Positions 1 to 7,756 of a DNA stretch of 64,000 bases are shown in pieces. Positions within the stretch are counted from its first letter, which is position 1, and each line of letters begins with the position of its first letter. Under the pieces are notes generated by a model. That model had not been told where the DNA came from. It saw nothing but the letters and a program-made list of their open reading frames with translations, and ran no database searches. The position numbers were made by a program, and so were the translations under genes. Origin of the DNA: Clostridia bacterium (GTDB lineage: Bacteria > Bacillota > Clostridia > Christensenellales > Aristaeellaceae); contig JAFUDS010000026.1 in the NCBI GenBank assembly GCA_017464305.1, positions 62,001-126,000 on the forward strand, read 5' to 3'.

Positions 1-728
1 TGCGCCAGCAAAATGGCTGCCAGGGTATAGGCCAGCGCCAGCATGATCAGCCGGGGCCAGGCCGGGGACGCAGCGCTTTCCTGAGAAATCTCCTCCTCGG
101 CATAATAGCTGACGCTTTGTGGCTGATACCATCGATCAGCGATGCCGTCCCCCGGGACCACGTTGACCTGCTCCAGTCGCAAATCATCGAACCAGGCTTT
201 TCCCCGGCTTTCCCCGCTGTATCCCCCTAACCGGGCATACAGGGTGACGGAGGTTTGATCCTCCCCCGTCTCTCCGTACCATTCGATATATTGCCAGCCA
301 TCGCTGGTATCAAATATGCCTTCACTGAAAGCATACAGCCCTTCAATGGACAGATTGGCGCCCCGACCATCCTCCACCCCTTCGGTACGGACATAGCCGC
401 TGAAGCGATAAAGGCTCTCCGGTTCTACCGAAACTTTTTGAGAGAAACGGGCATCATTTTCTCCGATATTCCGGATCGCCGCCGCTAGGGACCCTTCCAC
501 AGCGTCCTCCTGGGAAACGGAGAAGACAGTATACCCCTCGTCCAGCACATAGGCATCCGCCTGCCAGCCGGCAGGCATTCCTTCGCTATCCAGGATTTCA
601 AAGCTGCCGTTCTCCAGCAGGTTTTCCGCCCCGGCCGCGCCCAGGAGGGCAAGAAGCAGGCCCCAAAGCGCAACAAAAAGAACGGAAACTCGATGAATCC
701 GTGAAAAATGTCCATGCAGTAATTTCAA
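1..728 (-). CDS. CBM-like domain plus membrane protein (partial, runs off window)
   Basis: This frame has no ATG. It opens at a TTG overlapping the yraN stop (TTGA), with AGGAGG nine bases upstream at 738-743, and stays open to the window edge (242 codons). After a signal-anchor-like hydrophobic stretch (residues about 13-32) comes a segment beginning ENLLENGSFEILD and ending in a WFDDLRLEQV-type strand. That is the typical shape of a family 4/9-like carbohydrate-binding jelly roll (about 35-185). A second hydrophobic helix starts near residue 221, so the product is probably an envelope membrane protein with an extracytoplasmic sugar-binding domain and a further membrane region beyond the window. 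It is the last visible gene of the rplS-rbgA-rnhB-yraN chain. A glycosyltransferase or O-antigen-ligase-like C-terminus is possible but not visible. Confidence 0.72.
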   Translation of the reverse strand, partial: MKLLHGHFSRIHRVSVLFVALWGLLLALLGAAGAENLLENGSFEILDSEGMPAGWQADAYVLDEGYTVFSVSQEDAVEGSLAAAIRNIGENDARFSQKVSVEPESLYRFSGYVRTEGVEDGRGANLSIEGLYAFSEGIFDTSDGWQYIEWYGETGEDQTSVTLYARLGGYSGESRGKAWFDDLRLEQVNVVPGDGIADRWYQPQSVSYYAEEEISQESAASPAWPRLIMLALAYTLAAILLA

Positions 729-1090
729 AATCTCATGCCTCCTGGCTGAAATGCGTTAGGAACATGGAGGATCCCCTCCTGGTTGATCTCGATGACATCG
801 AAGCGCATATTCCGCTGCAGCCATCCATGTTTCATCAAATAGATCATGGCGGTGCGAGCGATTTTTCGCTGCTTGGCCGGGGTTACGGAGCTCAGGCCCT
901 GCCCCGCCTGGGGGGCAGAAAACCGAGCCTTTACCTCCACAAAAACCAGGGTGCCCCCCTCTTCCATGATCAGATCAATTTCTCCGCTCTTTTCCCGATA
1001 GCGCCGCTCCAGACATCGCATCCCCTTTTCGCAAAGGAACTGCTCAGCGATTTCTTCCCCTCGGAGCCCGGTTTCATAGGTTGCTTTCAT
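725..1090 (-). CDS. yraN: YraN/UPF0102 family nuclease-fold protein
   Basis: The 121-residue product matches the UPF0102 family in length and pattern. A GLRGEEIAEQFL start is followed by the restriction-endonuclease-like core GEIDLI...VFVEVKAR (about residues 36-57), whose Asp, Glu and Lys resemble a PD-(D/E)xK nuclease site. The ATG overlaps the rnhB stop (ATGA) and its own stop overlaps the next TTG start, so the three genes are translationally coupled. In many bacteria yraN follows rnhB. Its biological role is poorly defined; a DNA or RNA processing role is inferred from the fold only. Confidence 0.93.
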   Translation of the reverse strand: MKATYETGLRGEEIAEQFLCEKGMRCLERRYREKSGEIDLIMEEGGTLVFVEVKARFSAPQAGQGLSSVTPAKQRKIARTAMIYLMKHGWLQRNMRFDVIEINQEGILHVPNAFQPGGMRF

Positions 1091-1698
1091 GACACAAAAT
1101 GCCCAATAAAGGTCCTCCGATGCAGAGGGGTCGGCCCCTTCTCCCGCAGGGCGGCGATATGCTCCGCGGTTCCGTAACCCTTGTTTTTTGCGAAGCCGTA
1201 TCCGGGATAAACCTCGTCCAGGGCGCGCATCTCCCGATCGCGGGTCACTTTGGCCACGATACTGGCCGCCGCGATGGCATAGGAGGTGGCATCCCCTTTG
1301 ATGATGGCGACTTCCCGCCCGGGCAGTCCCAGGCCCTTTACCGCGTCCACCAGAAAAATCTCCGCTGGCGCACCGGCAGCCGCCTGGCGCATGGCCGCTT
1401 TGGTGGCCTCCAGAATGTTCATCTCGTCGATCTGTGCGGGGGAGCAGCGGCCGATGCCCACAAAAAGGGCGGCTTGCATAATCTCCTCGTACACTTTTTC
1501 CCGCCGGCTTTCGCTCAGCTTTTTGCTGTCGTCAATCCAGGGGATGACTGGCGTAGGGGGCATAATGACACAGGCCGTGACCACATCCCCCGCCAGGGGC
1601 CCGCGACCCACTTCGTCCATTCCGGCCACCACGCTCCCGAACTGGGCATCATAGGCCATCAGGGTCTGGCTCCGGGCCAGATGATCGATCTTCCCCAT
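1087..1698 (-). CDS. rnhB: Ribonuclease HII
   Basis: RNase HII cuts the RNA strand of RNA-DNA hybrids and removes single ribonucleotides from DNA. The 203-residue product carries the family start GMDEVGRGPLAGDVV (first catalytic Asp-Glu pair near residue 24), DDSKKLSESRRE, and later LVDAVKGL and AAASIVAKVTRDR with the remaining acidic residues. The ATG at 1698 is chosen because GAGGAG-type bases lie eight bases upstream; the frame is open further but without homology. The start lies 50 bases inside the end of rbgA, an unusually long overlap. The stop overlaps the yraN ATG. Confidence 0.96.
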   Translation of the reverse strand: MGKIDHLARSQTLMAYDAQFGSVVAGMDEVGRGPLAGDVVTACVIMPPTPVIPWIDDSKKLSESRREKVYEEIMQAALFVGIGRCSPAQIDEMNILEATKAAMRQAAAGAPAEIFLVDAVKGLGLPGREVAIIKGDATSYAIAAASIVAKVTRDREMRALDEVYPGYGFAKNKGYGTAEHIAALREKGPTPLHRRTFIGHFVS

Positions 1699-2551
1699 GG
1701 GGCATGCTCCTCTCCTGCGGCGCTTCCAGGCTGATCCGGCCCAGCTTTCCGCCGCGAAACTCATCCAGCACCACGCTGCAGCAGCGATCATAATCCAGCT
1801 CATTTCCCCGCAGCAGGAACCCCCTTCCCCGACAAACCGCGTCCATGAGCTCTACGCCCCGTAGGGAAGAATCCGTCACGTGGAATCGATCCGCCAGGCT
1901 CTGGGGCGCGATCTCCGCCAGATCGTTCAGCAGGGCAAGGGTTAAATCATCCAGATTCAGCACGTCATCCTTGATGGTTCCCAGATAGCTGAGCCGCCGG
2001 GCGGCCTGCTGATCATTCAAGCGGGGCCATAGCAGCCCGGGAGTGTCCAGCAATTCCAGATAAGGGGTGATCTTGATCCACTGATTGCTGCGGGTCACGC
2101 CGGGCCGATCCCCGGTTTTGGCGATGCTGCCGCCATGAAGGCGATTGATATAAGTGCTTTTTCCCACATTGGGAACGCCCACCACCATGGCGCGCACGGT
2201 TTTGCGAACTCCCCGGCTGGCCGCTCGATCCACGGCGGCCTGGGTCGCTCGCTGAATGGCGGCCAGGGCTTCCTTCGCCCGCAGATTCTTGGCCTGCACC
2301 AGGCTGGCGTCTATCCCCTGTTTTCGGAATTCAGCCAACCATTGACTGCTGACGCCCGGATCCGCCAGATCCGCCTTGTTCAGCAGCAGAATGCGATTTT
2401 TGCCCCGGATCATGCGATCCAGATCCGGATTCCGGCTGGAAAAGGGCAATCTTGCGTCGCACAGCTCGATGATCAGATCCACCTTGCTGATCTGGTCCTG
2501 CAGCAGCCGCCGGGTTTTGGCCATGTGCCCTGGATACCAGTTAATTTCCAT
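1649..2551 (-). CDS. rbgA: Ribosome biogenesis GTPase RbgA (YlqF)
   Basis: RbgA is a GTPase needed for late assembly of the 50S subunit. The 300-residue protein shows the circularly permuted GTPase order: NWYPGHMAK near the start, G4 motif NKAD at 58-61, then G1 GVPNVGKST at 125-133 and G3 DTPG (about 168-171), followed by the C-terminal helical RNA-contacting domain. The C-terminus is longer and more charged than usual because it reads over the rnhB start. Lying in the rplS-rbgA-rnhB neighbourhood is the normal arrangement in Firmicutes. Confidence 0.96.
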   Translation of the reverse strand: MEINWYPGHMAKTRRLLQDQISKVDLIIELCDARLPFSSRNPDLDRMIRGKNRILLLNKADLADPGVSSQWLAEFRKQGIDASLVQAKNLRAKEALAAIQRATQAAVDRAASRGVRKTVRAMVVGVPNVGKSTYINRLHGGSIAKTGDRPGVTRSNQWIKITPYLELLDTPGLLWPRLNDQQAARRLSYLGTIKDDVLNLDDLTLALLNDLAEIAPQSLADRFHVTDSSLRGVELMDAVCRGRGFLLRGNELDYDRCCSVVLDEFRGGKLGRISLEAPQERSMPHGEDRSSGPEPDPDGL

Positions 2552-2597
2552 CGATATTGTTCATCCTTTAATTACTCTGACTGTTTATAGGAGGCCA

Positions 2598-4109
2598 TTA
2601 TTCCTGAAGCGCTGCGGCCAGCGGGGACAGATCAACGCCCTCCAGGCTTTCCAGCTCCTGGTATAGCGCCTGCAGCATGTATTTCACACCGCCGGGCACA
2701 TCGCTTTCGCAGTTCAGGGGCATCACGGGATCATGCACGCTGAGCCGCAGCAGGAACCATCCCGCCTCCGCCTGCCCGGATAGGTCAAAGGAGATCCGAA
2801 CCCCCTCTCGATTATCCGGCGCCACCTGCCATTCCGGATGCTTTTCCGCGGCGGCCATGGTCCGGGCGATGGCCTCCTGCCCCTTGAGCCGGAAATCTTC
2901 CGCGGTAATATTCAGACGAATCTCCCGGCTTTCCACCGGCTCCGCCAGATCCGAGATGAGGCTGCCCAAGGTTTTTCCTGCCCGCTTCATTTCCATGGCC
3001 TTCACGATCAGCACCGTCACCAGATACATGCCGTCATCCAGGAAGTGATTCTCCTCCAGGGCTGCATGTCCGCTGGTTTCAATCGCCAGGGGGCAATGGA
3101 CGCCTTGTTGATTCAGCCGGATGGCTTCATCAATGACGTTACGATAGCCGCGCTTGAAGCGATAATGCTCGCCCCCGTGGGCGGCAATGAATTTTTTCAG
3201 CCCGCTGGAGGTAACGCTGTCCGTCACGATGGTAATCCCTTGCTCCTTCTCCAGCAGGATGGCGCTGATGAGAGCGATCAAGCGATTCCGATTGATTTCC
3301 TGCCCATCTGCGCCTACGATGGCCGCGCGATCACAGTCCGTGTCAAAAATGACGCCCAGATCCGCTCCGCTGCTCAGCACCGCGTTTCGCAGGCTGGCGA
3401 TAGCCTCCGGGTTCTCCGGGTTAGGAATATGGTTCGGGAACATGCCGTCCGGCTCCAGAAACTGGCTGCCCCGGGTGTCGGCCCCCAGGCTTTGCAGCAG
3501 GGTGGCATAGAAGCCGCCAGCCCCGTTCCCCGCGTCCACGGCGATATGCAGCCCGGTCAGAGGTTTCTCTTCCCGGGTGCCCAAGCCCTGGCGAATCCGC
3601 TCCGCCAGCTGGTTCATGTATTCCGGCAGGAAAGCCCTTTTCTCGTATTTGCCGGTGGGTTCCTTTTCCAGCGGCTGTAATGACTGGGCCTCCTTCAAGA
3701 GCTCTTCGACCTCCCGGCTCTCGATGCCACCCTTCGGGGTAAAGAATTTGAGGCCGTTCCGATCCCAGGGATGATGACTGGCCGTCATCATGATGGAGCC
3801 ATTGGGCTGGAAACCAGGGGTCAGAATCGCCATGAACATGGCGGGAGTAGTACACATGTCAAAATCCAGCACATGGGCGCCGGCCCGGAGAATGCCATCC
3901 GCTGTGGCGGTCAGCAGTTTTTCCCCGGTTACGCGGCTATCCCGCCCCAGGGCGATGGTAATCTGATCAATGGTCTTTCCCTGCTCCTGAGCTAATTTAT
4001 GCGCAAAGGCCATGCCCAGCGCCCGGGCGACCTCCTCCGTAATCACCGCGCCGTCGCCGCAGGCCCTTCCCCGTACATCCGAACCGCTTTTCAGCTTTAA
4101 CCAATCCAT
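2598..4109 (-). CDS. Phosphomannomutase/phosphoglucomutase
   Basis: This is a 503-residue alpha-D-phosphohexomutase that moves phosphate between C1 and C6 of hexose phosphates, feeding polysaccharide and nucleotide-sugar synthesis. The catalytic phosphoserine loop reads TASHHPWDRNG (about 109-119), the metal loop DTDCDR (about 256-261) and the sugar-binding loop ETSGH. A C-terminal phosphate-binding domain follows, with NREGVRISF near 430. The metal loop is DTD rather than the common DPD, and the serine loop has HP in place of NP; both are conservative variants. AGGAGG lies nine bases before the ATG. Glucose versus mannose specificity cannot be decided from sequence. Confidence 0.93.
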   Translation of the reverse strand: MDWLKLKSGSDVRGRACGDGAVITEEVARALGMAFAHKLAQEQGKTIDQITIALGRDSRVTGEKLLTATADGILRAGAHVLDFDMCTTPAMFMAILTPGFQPNGSIMMTASHHPWDRNGLKFFTPKGGIESREVEELLKEAQSLQPLEKEPTGKYEKRAFLPEYMNQLAERIRQGLGTREEKPLTGLHIAVDAGNGAGGFYATLLQSLGADTRGSQFLEPDGMFPNHIPNPENPEAIASLRNAVLSSGADLGVIFDTDCDRAAIVGADGQEINRNRLIALISAILLEKEQGITIVTDSVTSSGLKKFIAAHGGEHYRFKRGYRNVIDEAIRLNQQGVHCPLAIETSGHAALEENHFLDDGMYLVTVLIVKAMEMKRAGKTLGSLISDLAEPVESREIRLNITAEDFRLKGQEAIARTMAAAEKHPEWQVAPDNREGVRISFDLSGQAEAGWFLLRLSVHDPVMPLNCESDVPGGVKYMLQALYQELESLEGVDLSPLAAALQE

Positions 4110-4136
4110 CCTTCTATTCCTCCTGATTTGAAATCA

Positions 4137-4817
4137 TTATTCCATTTCATCGCAAATCCCCTGCAGGGTTTGATACAGGGGCGCCAGGGCCAGAAAATCT
4201 TTTTTCATCTCTCGGGCCAGACGATCCGTAAAAGCCCAACCGTATTCCGGCGCCACCTTTCCGACATACATATCCTTCGCCGTGTACCATCGGGCCAGGC
4301 GGGGCGGAATCTGCGGCGGCACCGCCATGCGCTTAAAGGAATTGCCCCCTAAGCCCATCCGGCGCTCCGGCAAATCCATGTCATCGATCATGGCCAGGAT
4401 CCCCTCCGGGTTCGCTTCCATCTTTTTCCGAAAGATGTCCATCAGCTCTCGATTTTCCCCCCAGATACCCATGCCCCAATCCAGCCGGTCCGGCCCAAAT
4501 TCGCCATAGAGGAAGACCGATTTTTCCCGGGGTTGGACCGCCCGGCGGAAGAGAAACCACAAGTGATCCCGGTAGGGGCTCTTATCCTTGCTGAAGCGGG
4601 TATCCCGATGGATGCGGCTCAGGCATTTATAGGGGCGGACCTCCATCAGGGGGTCGATCCTTTGGGCCGTGGGCGCCAGTTCCTCGATCAGGGCATAGAA
4701 GGGCTGCTGCACCACTTCCACATAGCGATCATGATTTTCGTGAAAAAAATCCGTATAGTTATGGAAACGCAAATCCAGGAAAAACTGGACCGTATCATCT
4801 GTGAATCCGGGAAACAT
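4137..4817 (-). CDS. DUF2461 family protein
   Basis: The 226-residue product fits the DUF2461 (TIGR02453) family: MFPGFTDDTVQFFLDL at the start, the conserved RIHRDTRFSKDKSPYR segment near 78-93, and a C-terminal helical region. The family is widespread but has no assigned biochemical role. I chose the ATG at 4817 because GGGGAGG lies six bases upstream; an ATG 18 bases earlier is in frame but has no ribosome-binding site. It lies between rplS and the phosphohexomutase on the same strand, separated from rplS by a terminator. Confidence 0.88.
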   Translation of the reverse strand: MFPGFTDDTVQFFLDLRFHNYTDFFHENHDRYVEVVQQPFYALIEELAPTAQRIDPLMEVRPYKCLSRIHRDTRFSKDKSPYRDHLWFLFRRAVQPREKSVFLYGEFGPDRLDWGMGIWGENRELMDIFRKKMEANPEGILAMIDDMDLPERRMGLGGNSFKRMAVPPQIPPRLARWYTAKDMYVGKVAPEYGWAFTDRLAREMKKDFLALAPLYQTLQGICDEME

Positions 4818-4892
4818 TCCGCACCTCCCCTGCAAAAATCCTTTCTATTATATGCAATTTGATACAGGAATGCAAACCCCGATAAAAAAGAC

Positions 4893-4922
4893 ACAAAAAA
4901 ACCGCCGAAACCGGCGGTTTTC
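4893..4922 (-). terminator. Rho-independent terminator after rplS
   Basis: A perfect 9-bp stem (4899-4907 with 4912-4920, four-base loop) is followed on the minus strand by a run of six T. It sits just after the rplS stop and should end the rplS transcript or reduce reading into the DUF2461 gene. Confidence 0.85.
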
Positions 4923-4929
4923 AGCACAA

Positions 4930-5280
4930 TCAAACGCGCTTGACTTCCTTGATCTTGGCGGCCTTGCCCTGCCGATCGCGGAGATAGTACAGCTTCGCGC
5001 GGCGAACCTTACCGTGACGGACCACTTCAACCCGGTCAACACGGGGAGAATGGATGGGGAAAGTACGTTCCACGCCAATGCCATAGGAAACCCGACGAAC
5101 CGTGAAGGTTTCACGGACGCCGCCATTGCGCTTGGCAATCACAGTGCCTTCGAAAGCCTGCAGACGCTCGCGGCTGCCTTCCACAACCTTGACCCATACG
5201 CGAACCGTGTCGCCCACGTTGATCTGAGGAAGATCCGTGCGGAGCTGTTTCGCTTCGATAGAGCGGATGATCTCGTTCAT
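4930..5280 (-). CDS. rplS: 50S ribosomal protein L19 (bL19)
   Basis: The 116-residue product is a full-length bL19, with the family signature [15 protein letters not shown] (about 76-90) and the [17 protein letters not shown] end. bL19 sits at the interface of the two ribosomal subunits. GGAGG precedes the ATG. A strong promoter and a structured 100-base leader lie upstream, and a terminator downstream, so it can be transcribed as a single gene. Confidence 0.98.
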   Translation of the reverse strand: MNEIIRSIEAKQLRTDLPQINVGDTVRVWVKVVEGSRERLQAFEGTVIAKRNGGVRETFTVRRVSYGIGVERTFPIHSPRVDRVEVVRHGKVRRAKLYYLRDRQGKAAKIKEVKRV

Positions 5281-5378
5281 TGTTGATGTGCCTCCTTCCC
5301 TCTCAGACGTTCTTGCACCGGTTCAACCCGCCCGAACGGACAAGCCCGAACCCCCGGCCAGAGGACCGCCCGCATAAC
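5281..5378 (-). promoter_or_regulatory. Structured 5' leader of rplS (candidate L19 leader RNA)
   Basis: About 100 G+C-rich bases separate the rplS promoter from its ATG. They contain nested complementary arms, including GGTTC (minus strand, near 5354) with GAACC (near 5322). Firmicutes often carry an autoregulatory L19 leader at this place. I infer that class from position and structure only; the sequence match was not tested. Confidence 0.5.
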
Positions 5379-5384
5379 CCCTAG

Positions 5385-5413
5385 ATTTTAACACATTTCC
5401 AGGGGAAATGCAA
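5385..5413 (-). promoter_or_regulatory. Promoter of rplS
   Basis: The -35 box TTGCAT (5408-5413) and -10 box TAAAAT (5385-5390) are separated by 17 bases on the minus strand. The -35 box lies directly beside the stop codon of the upstream ATP-grasp gene. Confidence 0.75.
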
Positions 5414-5415
5414 GC

Positions 5416-6426
5416 TTACAGGTCGATAAATTTTTCAAATTCCGGCAAAATACCGATGCCATCGGGATAGTGGGCGGCGAATTGGGGAATCGCGTGGCTG
5501 GGGAAGCTATTCCCCTCAATGAAGGTGGGCCCCGCTTCCGTGATGGCCACATCCCAGGCGATGAAGCGCATCTGGGGAACCACCTTGGCCGCCTCCAGAC
5601 ACATGGCCTTCGCTTCTTCCCAGAAGGGAATCTGGAAACCGATGATGCTGGTGTTGGTCATGGGATGTTTAATAAAGGTATTTCCCTGCTTATCCGCCCC
5701 CACGGTCAACAGCCGGCCTGTAGGTATATCGATTCGGGCGGCCATGCCGCCGCAGTCCACGTTGTCCATCACCTTGCCATTGCCAATGCGAAGGAAGGCA
5801 TATACGATCCCCTCCTGCTTGTCCCCCATCAGGGTCGCGATGCGGCAGGTGTTCACCGAGGTGGGACAGAGAGAGGCCATTTGGGGATGCTGCACCACCA
5901 GCTCCTCCAGGATGCCGATGCCATCCTGGCGCAGCCGCTGTAGGAAAGCCTCCGGCCCCGCCTGCCAGGCTTCCGCCTCGTACTTCAGAATGCCTACGCC
6001 GCTGGAGCCCTCCAGAGGCTTGCCCAGCAGCGCCTGATTCCGCCGGCACAGCTCGAACAGCGTCTCCGGATCCGTCTTTTCGTCGATGCGCAGCCATTTC
6101 CGGGGAATCCACTGGGCAAAGGTCTGGTTGAACTCTGTTTTGTCGTCGAAGAAATGCCAGTATTCCTTGGGGTTCATCCGCCGAACGATATCGTTGGATA
6201 TCCCCCGGGTGATGACAGTTTTCCGCTGTTCATCGTTCAGCTTGTACATCTGGGCGATTTTGTAATCCACATAGCCCGCGTTGTACTTCACCGCGCACTT
6301 CAGCATGTCGCACAGAAGCCAGACTCGGCTCTTGCCGCTGCGCTTTTTCAGCAGCCCCGTGGTTTTCCACATGGCTTTCCAATCCATTTTGAACAGCCGA
6401 TTCCAGAAATACTGCAGTCGAGACAT
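5416..6426 (-). CDS. Sugar-transfer associated ATP-grasp protein
   Basis: The 336-residue product resembles the ATPgrasp_ST family, found among glycan and capsule genes. Visible landmarks are KPLEGSSGVGI (about 136-146, phosphate-binding loop of an ATP-grasp fold), VNTCRIATL (about 192-200), GGMAARIDIPTG (about 227-238), and the metal-binding end FIAWDVAITEAGPTFIEGN, with the Asp and Glu/Asn of the ATP-grasp site. The substrate is unknown; ligation of an amino or carboxyl group to a sugar-linked compound is the usual guess. Here it sits alone between ychF and rplS, with no other glycan gene adjacent. ychF ends just upstream on the same strand. Confidence 0.82.
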   Translation of the reverse strand: MSRLQYFWNRLFKMDWKAMWKTTGLLKKRSGKSRVWLLCDMLKCAVKYNAGYVDYKIAQMYKLNDEQRKTVITRGISNDIVRRMNPKEYWHFFDDKTEFNQTFAQWIPRKWLRIDEKTDPETLFELCRRNQALLGKPLEGSSGVGILKYEAEAWQAGPEAFLQRLRQDGIGILEELVVQHPQMASLCPTSVNTCRIATLMGDKQEGIVYAFLRIGNGKVMDNVDCGGMAARIDIPTGRLLTVGADKQGNTFIKHPMTNTSIIGFQIPFWEEAKAMCLEAAKVVPQMRFIAWDVAITEAGPTFIEGNSFPSHAIPQFAAHYPDGIGILPEFEKFIDL

Positions 6427-6441
6427 GATTCGTTTCCCCTT

Positions 6442-7539
6442 TTACACGTTAAACCGGAACAGGGTAATGTCCCCGTCCTTCATGATGTAGTCCTTCCCCT
6501 CGCTGCGGATCAGGCCCTTCTCCCGGCAGGCGGCCATGCTGCCGTTTTCCACCAGGGTTTCAAAGGGAACCACCTCCGCCCGGATGAATCCTTTTTCGAA
6601 ATCGGTATGAATCTTGCCCGCGGCCTGGGGCGCCTTGGTCCCCTCCGTAATGGTCCAGGCTCGGCACTCATCCTCGCCGGCCGTCAGGAAGGAGATCAGC
6701 CCCAGCAGATGATAGCAGGCAGTGATCAGCCGATCCAGCCCACTTTGGCCGATACCTAACTCCTGCAGGAATTCCTCCTTTTCTTCCGGATCCATCTGGG
6801 CGATATCCTCTTCGATGGCGGCGGAGATCACGATGATTTCCGCCTGCTCGCCGGCTGCGATCTTCCGCACCTCTTCCACAAAGGGAATCTCGCTCTCCGC
6901 CTTGCCCAGATCATCCTCCGAGATGTTGGCGGCATAGATCACCGGCTTGGTGGTCAGCAGGAACCAGGACTGCAGAATGGCCTTTTCCTCCTCGTCCGCC
7001 GGATAGGTCCGGGCGGGCTGACCCTTTTCCAGGTGGGCGTAGATCGCTTCCGCCAGCTCCGCTTCCGCGCCGGCCTTCTTATCCCCACCCCGGAAGTTTT
7101 TCTGGGCTTTTTCCTTCCTGCGCTGCACCGTCTCCATATCCGCGAAAATCAGCTCCAGATTGATAGTCTCGATATCCCGGGCGGGATCCACGCTACCGTC
7201 CACATGGATGATATTTTCATTCTCGAAGCAGCGGACCACGTGCACGATGGCGTCCACTTCCCGAATATGGCTCAAAAATTTGTTTCCCAGGCCTTCGCCG
7301 TGGCTGGCGCCCTTGACCAATCCAGCAATATCCACAAATTCGATGGTGGTCGGAGTCACCTTTTTCGGATGATACATCTCCGCCAGCACATTCAGCCGGC
7401 TGTCCGGCACCAGCACCATCCCGGTATTGGGTTCAATGGTGCAGAAGGGATAATTTTCTGCCTGCGCGCCGGCCTTGGTAATGGCGTTAAAAAGGGTGCT
7501 CTTGCCAACATTAGGTAATCCAACGACTCCCAGCTTCAT
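6442..7539 (-). CDS. ychF: Redox-regulated ATPase YchF
   Basis: YchF is an Obg-related ribosome-associated ATPase of 365 residues. It begins [18 protein letters not shown] (P-loop), has [10 protein letters not shown] as G3, a coiled-coil insertion (about 130-200), and the C-terminal TGS-like domain ending [16 protein letters not shown]. The ATG at 7539 is chosen because homology starts there and AAGGAG lies upstream; the open frame extends 31 codons further without support. It has its own promoter and is divergent from the D,D-carboxypeptidase gene. Confidence 0.96.
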   Translation of the reverse strand: MKLGVVGLPNVGKSTLFNAITKAGAQAENYPFCTIEPNTGMVLVPDSRLNVLAEMYHPKKVTPTTIEFVDIAGLVKGASHGEGLGNKFLSHIREVDAIVHVVRCFENENIIHVDGSVDPARDIETINLELIFADMETVQRRKEKAQKNFRGGDKKAGAEAELAEAIYAHLEKGQPARTYPADEEEKAILQSWFLLTTKPVIYAANISEDDLGKAESEIPFVEEVRKIAAGEQAEIIVISAAIEEDIAQMDPEEKEEFLQELGIGQSGLDRLITACYHLLGLISFLTAGEDECRAWTITEGTKAPQAAGKIHTDFEKGFIRAEVVPFETLVENGSMAACREKGLIRSEGKDYIMKDGDITLFRFNV

Positions 7540-7585
7540 CTTTTTCCAGCTCTCCTTCTCCGCTTCCCTGGGGAAGCCAGAGGGG

Positions 7586-7614
7586 ATTATACCATCCCCT
7601 GCCGGCTTTTTCAA
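7586..7614 (-). promoter_or_regulatory. Promoter of ychF
   Basis: On the minus strand TTGAAA (7609-7614) and TATAAT (7586-7591) are separated by 17 bases. ATGG directly before the -10 box gives an extended -10. It is divergent from the promoter at 7626-7654. Confidence 0.8.
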
Positions 7615-7625
7615 CGGGGGAAAAC

Positions 7626-7654
7626 TTTTCAAACGGCAGGAAATATGGTATTAT
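7626..7654 (+). promoter_or_regulatory. Promoter of the D,D-carboxypeptidase gene
   Basis: TTTTCA (7626-7631), a 17-base spacer ending ATATGG, and TATTAT (7649-7654). The -35 box is weak but the extended -10 is good. Confidence 0.6.
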
Positions 7655-7756
7655 TACGGGTCCTTTCATGGATGAAGGGGGTCTTGTGCGGGGAGAAATA
7701 TGCTCCGTTTTAGTGTAGAGAATTTGAGATTAGAAAAAAGGAAGGAGGCGGCGGCT

